Shown here piece after piece: positions 37,166-48,640 of a stretch of DNA of 64,000 bases. Both the position numbers and the translations under genes were made by a program. The number at the start of each line of letters is the position of its first letter. Positions within the stretch are counted from its first letter, which is position 1. Under the pieces are notes generated by a model. That model searched no databases. It saw nothing but the letters and a program-made list of their open reading frames with translations, and was not told the DNA's origin. Origin of the DNA: Ptiloglossa arizonensis (Eukaryota > Arthropoda > Insecta > Hymenoptera > Colletidae); the NCBI RefSeq assembly GCF_051014685.1, contig NC_135060.1, forward strand, positions 9,858,001 to 9,922,000, given 5' to 3'.

Positions 37166-38238
37166 TACATGGAACGAATTAACTGTACTAAGAAGGCAAA
37201 CGAGTGTTTCCATCCCCACTTTAGCGTACAGTATAGCAATTCCCCTACCATCGTCGCGTGCATAGTCCCTATCGGTCCCCGAAGATCTTCTTTTCAACCG
37301 ATGTGCGCGATGGTGGGGTAGTCGGTTCGTAAACCATAGTGGAAATGTAATCGCTCGTTTGCTTTCTTGTCGCGGACGAACAACAACCACGATCTTCTCC
37401 CAGTTGTTCTTTCGTACCAAGTTCGTTCCCGACGATGCGCTTGCTTATTATGAAACACTCTGTATTCGCGCGTTCTTGTTGTTCGTGACAATGTCTCGTT
37501 ACTCCGCGCTTCCAATTGAATCGAATGTACGACATTAATTGGACGCGGAACATCCCGCCGAATATCATCGCGAATATTCGCGATCCGATGAAAACTCTTT
37601 CGTATCACGGTGCGCGTGCGCGCGCGCGACAGAACGAAACACGTTCGAGAAACGTCGTATAAAACGTGGAACGTAATTTCCATCGGCGTGTCGATCGTTC
37701 CTGCTTTCGATAAAATAGAAACTTTTGTGGCTAACCGGCACGTATCCCGGATAATAAGATGAGCATCGAAGGCGCGCGTGGTCTCGCTAGACGAACCCGC
37801 GGCGTACAAAGGGTTAGCTAACGACCCTTTATTCGGACGGAATTGTATCCCGTCGACGGAAACCGTAATTACCTTCGAATGACGCCGTTAAGCGCAAACA
37901 TTTAATCCGAGGAAGCGTAATGAAAGACATTAAAACAAATTCACTTCCACGGAATGCAGAAATTCCCGTGAAACGGACAGACGCGCGCAAGACCCAATCG
38001 TCGTTCCATCTAAGGCGTATTAACCCTTCAGCTACGCTGTAAAATTCGGTTTTTCTATCCTAACCCCCGAGGCGTCTGTATCGTCGTACATTTTGGATTT
38101 TTCCATCGGATACTGTACCGTCAAAGTCTACGTCTGCGGTTCGATCGTTTACTGCGTTGCTGCATTCGCTTTCCGAATACGAAAATTCACTTATCGGAAG
38201 TTATGGGTTATTAAAGGAAATAAGTATAGCGTGCTGTA
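37166..38238. other. Gene-free stretch
   Basis: A 171-codon minus-strand frame (37294-37809) is Arg/Thr-rich with a GCGCGCGCG run beneath it and no domain; it is taken as chance. 37.82-38.0 kb has mixed ATTA cores and CpG blocks. No gene was recognised. Confidence 0.45.
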
Positions 38239-38269
38239 TTTTTCTTTACATTTTATTTCTCAGGTACGT
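38239..38269 (+). promoter_or_regulatory. Candidate recursive splice (ratchet) site 2
   Basis: A long pyrimidine tract TTTTTCTTTACATTTTATTT is followed by CTCAG (AG at 38262-38263) and directly by GTACGT at 38264-38269. The acceptor half is excellent; the donor half departs from GTRAGT at one base. An acceptor abutting a donor without exon sequence is the hallmark of recursive splicing in long introns. It is on the same strand as the site at 7502/7503, about 30.8 kb downstream. It could be a plain acceptor. Confidence 0.3.
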
Positions 38270-39432
38270 AAATCATTTTTGGTGGAACCTTACGTAGCAC
38301 GAGACAGAACTCGAGCGTAAAAGTATTAGATGCAGTTTGCCTGTGTCCCTTAATTCTTATCTACAGCGTGAAGTGAACATTTCACAGGATCCCAGAACCT
38401 CTTCGACGCGTAGTTCGAACTCGTGTATATTTCTTCTAAGAGATGAATATTCGTACATAAATAAGTTTAGACGTATTTCATTTACAACACCTCTCGATGC
38501 ACTTGCACTCGTTTCGCGGTGATATCTCTGCCACGAAGCAACTGAACAACATTTCCACAGTATCTCGAACGTTTTCGGTATAGACGATTGCAAAAATGTA
38601 CCCATCGTAATACACAAAAGATTTTGCAAACGGAAGATAAGACACTCGATCGAAGCTCGAGTGTCGTACTCGGACCAAAGACAGTTACACGTGATTCGAT
38701 ACGGCGTAACCTAACCCAAAGAACCATGGATGGGCGAGTCAGGGTAAGGACGAACGACGCGGAACCGTTGGATCAATTTTTAAATTTCAATCGAATATCC
38801 AGGATAGGCTCGAGGTTCGCGCGAATCCCCGGGAACGACGACGCGGGAGGAAAATAGCGAGCCTCGGGGAGGGGGTTGCGGGTGGTACGGGGATCGAGTA
38901 ATTAAAAAGTTTGCCGAGAGGGCTGTTAAGTGTAGGTCAGAAAGAGTATCTGCCGGATAATTAAACGGTTACGAGGGACCGACGAAAGCTCATCTCGGGC
39001 CGGGTTCGTTCTTCAAATGAGTACCATACTTGCGAAAGCCCACTTTCCCTTGGTTCCTCCGCCTTGTTTCCTCTTCTACCCTAGTGACTATTATACCGGT
39101 ATTATAACGGTGCCGCGTTCCGTGCACGGATCTGGCCCCGTCCCCTCTTTCCATTTCCTCGTCTTTTTTCCGTGACCTTGCCTTTTCTCCCCCGTCCGTT
39201 CTTCGTGCGCTTCTTCCACCCGTTCGTTTTCTTTCAGACGATCGTCCGCCTCCCCCTCGCGGTAACCGCAAGCTACGCCATTAACGCGAAAACCACGAGG
39301 TGTCCGTGTTCATCGTGTTTCGTAACTGCTGGAGAAATCCGCTTTCAGCGGGTGATAACGCGCTGTTCGCGGCCGGCGATAAATTTCACTCCCGTTGGAC
39401 TATTTTTACTTTTTTTTTCTTTCCTCCTTCCA

Positions 39433-39507
39433 TCTCTCTCTCTCTCTCTCTCCTCGTTCGTGTCTCTTTTTCTCGCTCGCTCGAAACGAACGAACGAACG
39501 AACGAAC
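39433..39507. repeat. Microsatellites (TC)n and (GAAC)n
   Basis: About ten TC units at 39433-39452 and, after a short spacer, about five to six CGAA/GAAC units at 39486-39507. Seen directly. Confidence 0.85.
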
Positions 39508-42500
39508 ACGAGCGAACCTTCACTGACCCGTTTCCAACGAAATGGTCCGAGCGCGGAGTAGGGTATCTGGTTGCAAGGAGAGCGGCACAAATAACAGAAG
39601 TAAACGTCACAGGAAACGGCGCGCCCGCGTTCTCGGCTTTATAAATGGTAATTGCTTTGAAGTACGGTTTAAACGATCGAACGATCGGCGTCGGCAAGGA
39701 AATTGCGATAGGACTTTCCACCTCTACGAATAACACCAGTCCCTATGAACGGTGTTAAAAATTTCTCGAGGAAACCACCGTCGTATTGGTTTCTCGATTT
39801 TGGTTAATGGGAATTTTGATAACCACGGTGGTCGATCTTTTTCGCGTTACCGTATCCCTTTTACACGACTCGGCCACAGTTTCGTGAAATTTAAACGAGA
39901 TTCGAAGGAGATCAACGAGAGTTTTCCACGTTACCGTCGATAACGGAGATATACAGTGCATTTAGAATTACGTTCCATGCTTCAGGTGTACCGACTGTTT
40001 GCTTCCCAACGTTCGTAACTTGGTGGAATCTTTTCGCGAGAAATTGATCGTTTCGTTTCGAAGTGAAGAAAATTTACTTTCGGACGATTGCTCCGTTCTG
40101 TGATCTTAAATCTCCCGCAATTTCCAAACGTCGCGCGTTTACGAGCAACCCCGTACAAAGTGAGTTATCCGTCAAAACGAACGACTAAATACTCAAAGTC
40201 GGTTCTCCATCTCGATCGATGTTACCAAGATCTCGCTCGACCCAAATACCTTTTGAATTCACTTAGCGTGTCCTTTGTACACATTCCTAGTCGAAGCTGT
40301 GCTATGCACGCGCAGATGGCACACGTTCAGCCAACCGAGAATGTCCTTTTGGCACTTTCGACGAACCTTCGCTTCGGGGCAAAAGGTGTTCGTCGTCGAG
40401 GAAACTCGGTCGGTATCGTTCAGACACCGACACAATCTCGTACCGCGAGCTACATTCCTTCGCACTGCGAGTTCTGAATAAAGGATGCGAAAGAAGGAAA
40501 TCGTATTTCCATAAATGCTCATCCGGGACACGTGGAGAACGGAGAAACGCCAAGATCGTATTAAAATCGGGAAAACATCGACAATTAGACGAACGAAATA
40601 ATCGCGGCGGCACGTCTACGCGATATCTCGTTGGTATTTTCGTCTCGAAATAACCGAGCGAATTTCGAACGCTTTAATCGTTAATATCGGCCCGAGTGTC
40701 CGTTAAATCGAAAAAGAACGTTGCTGGTGCTCGAGTCGGGTTTCCCGGAGTAACGAGTAAACTACGAAAACCGTAAGAAGATTTTCGTCGAGCGATCGGC
40801 AATTAACTAACAAACGTTCTCTCGACGGACGATGCCCCCAAGGAGGATAAATCAAGGGGAAAGTCTCGCTAACGTAAAAGGCGTGCTAATTTTCTACAAA
40901 GAGAAGGCAAACCGCGCCCCTATACTTTACCGCATCTCGCGCAAGCATTCCGCACTTTGTGCCTTAAAGTTCGTCCCGGTAAATTGCCTTAAACGTTGTT
41001 GCGGCGTTCCCGGAGAGCAAACGACCCGCCACGGCGTTAACCTTTCCTCGGTCAGGGTATACGACCTTCGTTCGAGTAACAAGATCGGGAACAACGTCTG
41101 AGAAGCGCGGATGTTTCGCAAAATTTCGAACGAACGTTCCCATGGACGTCAAATCGAGCAAATATTCGCGAGACACCTGCTGGGAACCTTTCTCGTTGCT
41201 CCGGGCGTTTGTTACCGGGAGAAGAAAACGCGTTGTTGTTCCTTTTGAATGAAAATCTCGCCGAGGGCGGTACATCGCGTCCCTTTGCCGCGATGCTTAT
41301 CGTCGCCGAGAAAATCGTCGTTCTTTCCGCTCCGTCTACGAGCTAAACGAATGTTTTCTGTAACGGGACGTACTGTAAATATCAGTTTGCCCTGACCGAG
41401 TACAAGAACCGTGCCGTTACACGGAATTTACGATCCATTTCAACGACCAAAGTGTTCCGACGCGACGTAAGCATTAATGTTCAAGAGGACGATTGTGCGC
41501 TGCACCAGCGGGTCGCAGATTATTCGTCTAGCTTCCGAAGCGTGCCAATTTCTTCGTACCGAGGGCCCGCCATTTTCAACGTGCGAGAGGGGCAACCAAT
41601 TACGCGGCTTCTTGAGCAATCGTTGTAATCGTCGCGAAGTTTTCGCCTAAATTGTCTACGCGATAAATCTCCGCGATGCAATCGTTCAAATAAATAATAA
41701 TTTCGATCGTCTTAAGTACGCGGTATTCTGAAAGTCTCGAATGTCGAGAAAGAAAACCGAAATGCTCGGCAAATATTTTCTACGCGTATCTACGATGTTT
41801 ATTCGTTCTTACATATCGACGAGAAATAATTTGCTTTTTATATTCGTTAGACGACCGTTCGATAACGAGAGACCATTTTCGTTCGATTCCAGTCCGGAAG
41901 AAAATGTCGGGATATTGAGAGAAAATTTAATACACAACTGGGGGTGATTAAATTTAGCAACTCAAACGATTTTCGTTTCGTCGATACAAAAACCATTGCG
42001 ATTCGGTGATCGTCTTCTTCAAGATCGTATTGTTCGAGGTTATACGGTGGTTCGTTCTTTTTAAGCGGAAACTACATGTTTTCGTATACGGTGTTTATGC
42101 TTTCTTTAGATAAGAAGCTTACCTCCGGGAGAACAAGAATTCGACAACCACCGATACGTTTTCCTCTTCTTTCCGGTATCTTGGAACAGAGATACCCCGA
42201 AGAAGTCGCGAAGGATTGCAAAAACTCGTGTCTTCGATATCGCTCGACTCGTGTTCCGCGCGCGTGGATACCGTTTTCGTGCACGTTGTCGTACGAGCGT
42301 GTTACTCTCGCGATTCAGCCGAGAAAAATAACAACGTAAAAGTGTACCTTTTCGCCCGGAGCCGCTTCTTTTCTTGTCTTTGCGCATAATAATATTTTTT
42401 CGATCGCTACGACGTCGTCTCCGTAGCGTTGTTACGCTCGCCGGAGTCTGTGTACTCACCTAAATATACTTTATACCCGACAATATGCTTGAGCACACAG

Positions 42501-42600
42501 AGAGCGAAAGAGAGAGTCTTCCTCCGGAGAAAGGGGAAACGCAAAGAGCGACGGGAACAAACAAGAATAAAATTGAAAGAGAAAGGAAAAACCGGTCGTG

Positions 42601-42660
42601 AAAGAAAAAAAAAAAAAGAAAAAAGAAACACGAAAGGAAAAAGGAAAACGAAAGAGAGAC
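42601..42660. repeat. Purine-rich low-complexity tract
   Basis: Almost pure A with interspersed G (AAAGAAAAAAAAAAAAAGAA and similar). It creates Lys-rich frames on one strand and Phe/Leu/Ser-rich frames on the other, none believable as genes. Confidence 0.85.
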
Positions 42661-43336
42661 ATTGCTAAAGAAGAATACACCAGGGAATTACAACAGAGGT
42701 TTGTGACCTCGTTTCTACGGATCGTCGAGTCAACGATTACTTTTCTCGATAATTTATCAACGTTTCGACGACCGTGCTCGAGCGTAACAGATTCTTTCGA
42801 ACACCGTGCGCGTCTATCGTAAAATTTGCAACGTTACACGAAAGTTTCGGTGACTCGGTTCACGTGAAATGATAGACCAACGCGGGGCGAAATATTTTAT
42901 AAAGACAGAGAAGAAACTTTTACACGTATCAAAAGTGTACATGCGCTCCTCCGTAGAGACAAACAGTCCTGCGGCAACGTACATCCTTATACCCCGTGGG
43001 TTTTCATATTGCATTAGATCGGTGTACGTAGACCGGGTACGAGCGACTGTATGCGCTTCGTTTTATGCATTTGAATACATTTTTTCAGAAAGGGTTTCGC
43101 GCACAGAAGAAGGTTAAGAACTCCTGAACCGGGAGAAAAGAGACGACGAAAAACCGAAGAAGAATATACAATGAAACGTGGAAGGGAAGACGAACAGGGG
43201 AAAAAAGGGAAGCATAAAAAGGAAGAAAAGAATATAGAAAACGGAATGGAAAAATGAAGTGGGTCGTCGGTCCTGCGCACCGCTTGTCTTCGATTCCTCC
43301 GAGGCATTGGCAGTCCGAGAGATGGCTCGGTAGGTA

Positions 43337-43344
43337 TATAAAAG
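43337..43344 (+). promoter_or_regulatory. Possible TATA box at the edge of a CpG-dense region
   Basis: TATATAAAAG (TATAAAAG from 43337) is a consensus TATA box just upstream of the CpG-dense region starting near 43.4 kb. The nearest TCA initiator-like triplet (43371-43373) is slightly too far away. No open frame downstream is recognised. Confidence 0.15.
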
Positions 43345-43399
43345 TCGGTTTACGATCGAATCACGCGGCCGAACCGGCACGACCTAGAACCGATGAGGG

Positions 43400-44690
43400 G
43401 GACTCGTAAAAGTGCATCGATTTCCTCCTCGACGAGCATCGGCAAGAAGAAGGCAAATGAGGGAGTTCAGCGAAGAAAGAAGGTTTACGTCGTGGAAGAT
43501 TGATTCCACGGACACGAGGGAACGGTGGCTTGGTGGGGTGAAACGGAGCACGCCCATTGGCCGGCACGATCCAACGCAATACCCTCTCCCACAGTGTCCG
43601 ACCGCCCCCCACCAACTGGCTCGAAAATAGTATTTCAAACTAGTGCTCATCGTCGTCCCTGTTTCTCGAACAGAGCCGCGCGGACACAGCGCGCTGGACC
43701 AGCGAGCGAACATGCCGCCGGGACGCGGAGTCATTCGTTTCACTGGAACTCGGACAGCTCGCGAAACACGAAACGAACGTGTTAATAACACGAGGCGGAT
43801 CTCTCTTACTCCCTCGAAAATCTGGCCGCCGAAATTCACCGGTAAACGAAGCGTGTTGGCGAGTCGAGCCGAGTCGAGTCGGCAACCGAGTCGTGCACGA
43901 AACCGAACTCGAAGTTCGGGGAACGTACGCGCGCGCGCGAACGAAGAAACGGCAATTAGCAGCGCGGTACGTAAAAAAAAACAAAAAGCGATTCGTTGGT
44001 ATCTCCTTCGTTCGATCTCTCGTGGATGCACGGGAGAATACGAGCGCAGGGAAGGAGGAAGGGGGTGGCGGACGAGCGTCGGTCGTTTCGGCGAATAAAA
44101 GTAACGAAGAACCGGCGTTCCGTTGTTTCGTTGAAATTGTACTCGCGCTCGATGGCCGCGCCACCGTGGTAGAGCGAGAGAGGACGAGGGGGGGCGCGCG
44201 GCGCGCGGCGCGCGGCGCTCTATACGCAGGGAGTGCGCGCGCAGCGCACAGTCAGCGGCCGTAAAAAGAAAAGGGTTATGTCGGGGGGTTTTATGTTGGA
44301 CCATAAGTGAAATGTGCATCCGCGGACGAACTCTTGTTACATATGTAACGCGGCAACTCTCGGGGAGAGACTCGTGGCGCGGCGGCGCGTAGCCCCCCGG
44401 ATTTACACGTACGCGAAATCACCGAGAGGAGTCTCCTCTCCTCTTGCGAGTACGCGGGGAGCAACCGCGCCTCGCCGCGCCGCGCGTTATGCCTTTAGCC
44501 TAGTTCGCGAACTAGACACCAGATATACCCTCTCCATCCCTGTTGTGCCACACCTCCCGACACCCCTCGCGCTCGGCTGTCGTAATCCTTTTGCTGGTTT
44601 ATCGCGGAATTTTAGAATTATGCGCCGCCGCGTACAAGCCTGTCGCGCGCTGTTCGCCGACGCGGCCCGCTGACGCGATGAAATTTACGC
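43400..44690. other. CpG-island-like region, no accepted gene
   Basis: The most GC- and CpG-dense part of the window, including a GCGCGCGCG run near 43930 and a GCGCGCGGC triplet repeat at 44196-44220. It supports the longest open frame here (minus strand 43384-44319, 311 codons), but that product is a low-complexity Arg/Pro/Ser-rich sequence without domains, and equally long frames run antisense, as expected where stop codons are scarce. A promoter or untranslated first exon is more plausible than a protein. Confidence 0.4.
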
Positions 44691-46116
44691 GCGATGCCGG
44701 AACGCGAGACTTTACGGTATAGGGATGGCTGGAGTTTTTTTGTTTTTTTTTTTTCTTCTTTTTTTCGGTATTTTACGCGACGAGATAAACATTGCTCGTG
44801 CACGAGCGCGCGCGACCAACAACGCTCGAAGTTGTACGTTTCCGAAGCACATGTCCGTTTATTCCAACGATCAACGCGGGTACGGGGTTGTTTCTTAATG
44901 CGCAGCGGATGCTGGTGATTATCCGGTGCGAGTACACTTATCTTTCGTTAAACGATTTTGAATATTGAATTATATAAATGAATCTGTCGTAAAAAATTTT
45001 TAAATTTGAAACGAAGAGGATAGATATGAATATCTCGATTTGTCGGTGGAATTGTTAGGAGATTCAGGAGAGTGTAAGTTTTTAATTCTATGCGAGATTG
45101 TGTCTACCCTAATTTGAAAATTTTTACCTAAGTTTCGCCCTTAGCACCTGGCAAACGGAACGCTCCAAGAACAAAGTGAGAAGTATATAAGCGAGGAGGA
45201 GGTAAAGTGCGATCAAAATACTATTATTGCGTTAAAGAATGAATTGTAGGAAAAAGCGGATTTGAAAATTTCGAAACGAAAGCTATTCTTAACGCACACT
45301 TGGTGAAATCTAAACAGCTTCGTTTCCTCTGACTCGATAACTCGACGTCGCACAGATTGGCTATTTGTTTCCGAAAACAAGTCCGTTAAGACAAAGGACA
45401 GTGTTGGGGTAGGATCTAATGGAGTGGGTAAGCGGGGGAAAGAAGATTTGACACGCAGGGTAAGGAGGACACGAAGATGTAAGAAGGAAGATACTCGGCT
45501 GACGCTGACTGATAAGGAGCAACGGCCATAGCCGCGAAGCGAAGATAGTAACACGACAGACACGTATACGTAACGATTAAACTCGATTTTGTTGATATTG
45601 AAACTTATCATAGATTTAAATTACAATATCTCTACCACAATTCTTAAATTACCGTAATTTTCCACCCTCTCGTTATCGGCGTAGTATTAGTGTGGTAATG
45701 CGAGAGGATGAAAGAGATTGCGTGTTGTCCGGAGAGAATCCAAAGTGTTTGCAATAGACGAACGAGCAAAGAGTGAAAGAAGAACGATTTTCGAACGTCG
45801 AATTTTCGACGTAGGTGATCAGATGTATTGAGCTAGAGAGATTGAGAATTAGAACGAAAGGGTATGAATGTGTGTGAGGATATAAGGTGCGAAAGAAGAG
45901 CGTTTGGATGGTCTTTAGCGGTCATTGGTAGTTATTGGCAATCAAGAACAGTCGTTGGAAAATCATCGAAGTGCGTCGTGTCGCGAAAAAACAGCGTAGT
46001 CAGCGTAGTGAGCGTAGTTAGAGTAGTTATTAATTGTGTATTTCGTTAATATTTTGTTTCTACTACTACATCATTCGATATGCGTATATTCTAGAACTTT
46101 CTTCACCCTTATTCTA
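44691..46116. other. Gene-free stretch with short tandem words
   Basis: A T-rich tract lies at 44736-44767. A TATATAAG string is at 45184. An approximately 10-bp repeat, AGCGTAGT(C/G/T), occurs three to four times at 45992-46028. No gene was recognised. Confidence 0.5.
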
Positions 46117-46400
46117 TTGGACATTTTGGAAAGTAATTTCGTTTGTTCCTAACAGAGGACCTATTTGTATTTTTTCACAGCCAACTTCACACTTAAGCCG
46201 CATAATCATTATATATTTCCACAGCTGATATAGTAAGGCTTGTTTGATACAAATTTTGTTCCATACTTTGCAATAGTTTTCGTTTGGTGCCCTATCAAAG
46301 ATGGAAAATCGAAAGCAGCATTTTCGGCGTATTTTACTCTTTTACTATCGAAAAGGTAAAAATACAGTTCAAGCAAGGCGAGAATTATCTAATATGACGG
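46117..46400 (+). mobile_element. Mariner transposon, 5' fragment
   Basis: TA at 46115-46116 is followed by the terminal sequence TTGGACATTTTGGAAAGTAA then TTTCGTTTG, related to the ends of the three MITEs here (TTGGATTGTTCGGAAAGT). After about 180 bases of 5' leader comes the start of a transposase frame at 46301. Similarity fades near 46400 and no right terminus follows, so the element is a truncated relic. It is a plausible relative of the element that mobilised the MITEs. Confidence 0.75.
46301..46400 (+). pseudogene. Mariner transposase, N-terminal remnant
   Basis: The frame opens MENRKQHFRRILLFYYRKGK followed by NTVQARRELSNM, matching the start of mariner transposases (first helix of the N-terminal DNA-binding helix-turn-helix region, with the typical HFR-LLF-Y-RKGK-A-QA pattern). 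Intact members of the family have about 345 residues and a DD34D catalytic triad. Here recognisable sequence stops after about 30 residues; the frame stays open to 46525 but no longer resembles the family. It cannot encode an active enzyme. The start codon is chosen because it coincides with the family's usual N-terminus and lies about 180 bases inside the terminal repeat. Confidence 0.8.
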
Positions 46401-47772
46401 TTATGTGTAATACAACCATTACTACTTACTTAACTAAAATTCCTACATTAGTTTCACAAATTTATCCCCAACAAGAGTGTAATTTTCCAGATTCCCCCGA
46501 TCTCGGTCTTTACAGCTACCGCTAACATTCCTCGCTCCTCTCCCTTTAATTTCCTTGTTTCACCGATCGGCGTACGTCTCCCGTGAAACTTTCTTATACC
46601 CCCGTGAAATGACCCGTATGAGAGAAAATTGCATCGGGGCACCCTTCGCGCAACGAACACCGATCGTCGACGTCGTCGTCGTCGTCGTCGTCGCGGCGTC
46701 GTTCGCGTCGCTGGTGAGATCCGTCCCAATAGGGAAAGGCTTGAGCTCCCGGTGCGTTGTCCCGATGAAAATTCATGAACTAAATAACGGAATCTAGCGG
46801 GTTTCTTCGGACGCGGCCGAAACGTATTTCGGAGAGTGCACGGTAAATATCAGCGGGACCCCTTTTAGTTCGGCAAACGCGTGTTAACAGAGCGCCGTCA
46901 GATAATCGAGAGGGGCTTCCGGCGACCGAGCCTGGCCGGGGCGTTTTCTCTGGCTGAAAGTCGTTTTACTTCATAATCGCCCAGTTACACGGGGAATTAC
47001 CGTCGTCGTGGGGCTTGCGACGTCGAGCACTGTGAACGTGTCTTTAATACAAGGAGACTCGAGGCCGACGGAACGCGACTAGACGGGCCTCGGGGTGTGA
47101 GAGGGAGCGGGTAAGAAAGGGTACGAAAGAGAGACGGAAAGCGAAAAGACACCGCGCGAGCGGAGACGGCACCGAGGATAGGCGAGTTGCGGCGACGTAG
47201 CAGCCGACAGCCTTTCCTTCCTTCGACGTGCCGTCTCCGCATTAAATATGCATGCCCGACTTGACTGCGTCCTGCGGGAAATGGAGATTTTATTACTCCG
47301 GTACAACCTAATGTCTCGTGCAAGTTTGAATTACCGTTGCAGGACGAGGCTGAGCGCGCGCTTAAGCGCCTACCGAGCGTTATTACCTACAACGAGAGGG
47401 CACGGCGCGCGGTACGCCGAACAGGGAACTCGACACCGAACAGGGAGAACAATTTTTCGACCCGTGGAGGAACCAAGATACGGGGTGGCTGGGATCGTAT
47501 TCTCGGGGGATGTTTCGCGCGTTTTATTTACGATACCGCGCAAACACCTTGCAACGTCTCGGCAGTCCCGAGTTCCGAATCGAAATAATCGCGTTGCGCT
47601 CCTCGATACACCGAGCAACGAAATACACGCGGACCGATTAACGAACTGTGCGCGCGTGTTAATTGGTTTTAGTTACAGGGGATCGGGTGTGGGAGGAAGT
47701 GTTCGGAACTGGGCAGAAGAGTGTGTTTAGTTCTAAGAAGCGCGAGCCTTTTGAAATTACGGTGAGAGCGTG
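46401..47772. other. CpG-rich gene-free stretch
   Basis: 46.5-47.6 kb is CpG-rich and supports overlapping frames on both strands up to 160 codons (47248-47730), all Arg-rich and without domains. No splice pair or transposon end was noted before 47773. Confidence 0.45.
46665..46693. repeat. Trinucleotide microsatellite (GTC)n
   Basis: About nine GTC/CGT units. Reading frames through it give poly-Val or poly-Asp runs, which explains the odd homopolymer stretches in the frames crossing it. Confidence 0.9.
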
Positions 47773-48019
47773 TATATAGAGGGTGTCTCAATCGTCACTG
47801 TGAGATTAATTCTTTTCATCGAATCGTTAGCATTAAAGATCGCGATTCTTCGTAATATGTCTGAATATTTTTCACGCGTTCTTTCACCGTGTACTTTTCC
47901 ACGATTAATTTCCCGTCCGTCTAGACGACACTTGTCAAGTTTCAGGTTAATCGGTTCGACGTTTTAAAAATAGCGCGAAATTCAAATCGACCGGTGATGA
48001 TCGGGACACCCTGTACATA
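47773..48019 (+). mobile_element. Short TIR element of family A (about 247 bp)
   Basis: The first 26 bases (47773-47798, TATATAGAGGGTGTCTCAAT...) and the reverse complement of the last 26 (47994-48019, ending GGGACACCCTGTACATA) match at 21 of 26 positions. The right end is shared with the elements at 1-178 and 18339-18512 (AATCGACCGGTGATGAT). The inner motif at 47901-47926 recurs inverted at 18261-18284. It has no coding capacity and reads as a MITE of the same family. Confidence 0.75.
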
Positions 48020-48640
48020 CGTGGGGGATTTTGGACGAATGGAGAAAGCGAAGAGACGATCGAAAAGCGAGGGATAGGTACAGTGGAGGGTGCCGTGAAC
48101 TGCGTTAGAATAATCGGTGTTAATAATTTTTGATTCGTCTGTTCGAAATATTTTGTCGACTTTATCCAGGGCCAGAGATCTTACCTTTCGCCCTTTACTA
48201 AAGATTTCCCTGGGGTGGAACAATTGATGAGTCTATGGACCAATTTCTGGCAACTCAGCAAGGGCCGGAGAATCTTGCGACATTTCGATCGAGATTTAAT
48301 GTATTCCACGCAGACGTTCGAAACAACGAGTTTCGTGTTTCAAGGTTTCTTCGTCCTTGGGGCCTGAATCTCGAAACGTCGCGTCTTTTTTCTCAAACGC
48401 CGAACTCGTGGAAGCAATCATCGATCTTACGTCAACAAAGGACCATTGATTATGCAGCTCGAAGCGAAGAAAAATTTTAGTTCAATGGTTCACTCGTATC
48501 CGAGGATGTCTAGCAGCGTAGGTGCCAGAGGATGATCGAGGATGTTTCAACGAACAAAAATAGCGACGCAATTTGTCATTTTCGTAAAACTCTATGGACG
48601 CGACTAACGCATTGTGACTTCTCTCGTACTCGCCATGGTC
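48020..48640. other. Gene-free spacer
   Basis: Short unassigned frames only (81 codons at 48235-48480). No repeats or splice signals noticed. Confidence 0.5.

Larger units (their letters stand above)
38270..43336. other. Gene-free stretch
   Basis: 38.85-39.0 kb contains ATTA cores in a GC-balanced setting. A strong acceptor-like tract ends at 39237 without a good donor. 40.0-42.4 kb is CpG-rich with short unassigned frames on both strands. Purine-rich runs lie at 42601-42660 and 43137-43256. No recognisable gene. Confidence 0.4.

Noticed and set aside
39205..39300. Strong plus-strand acceptor TTCGTTTTCTTTCAG ending at 39237
   Set aside because: No convincing donor within 300 bases (only GTAACC and GTGTCC), so an exon could not be supported.
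42440..42470. Minus-strand TTTAG|GTGAGT, a possible recursive splice site
   Set aside because: The upstream sequence on that strand (GGGTATAAAGTATA) is not pyrimidine-rich and the base before AG is T.
43384..44319. 311-codon minus-strand open frame, the longest in the window
   Set aside because: It lies in the most GC-rich DNA, where stop codons are scarce. The product is Arg/Pro/Ser-rich without domains, and long frames occur on the opposite strand over the same bases.
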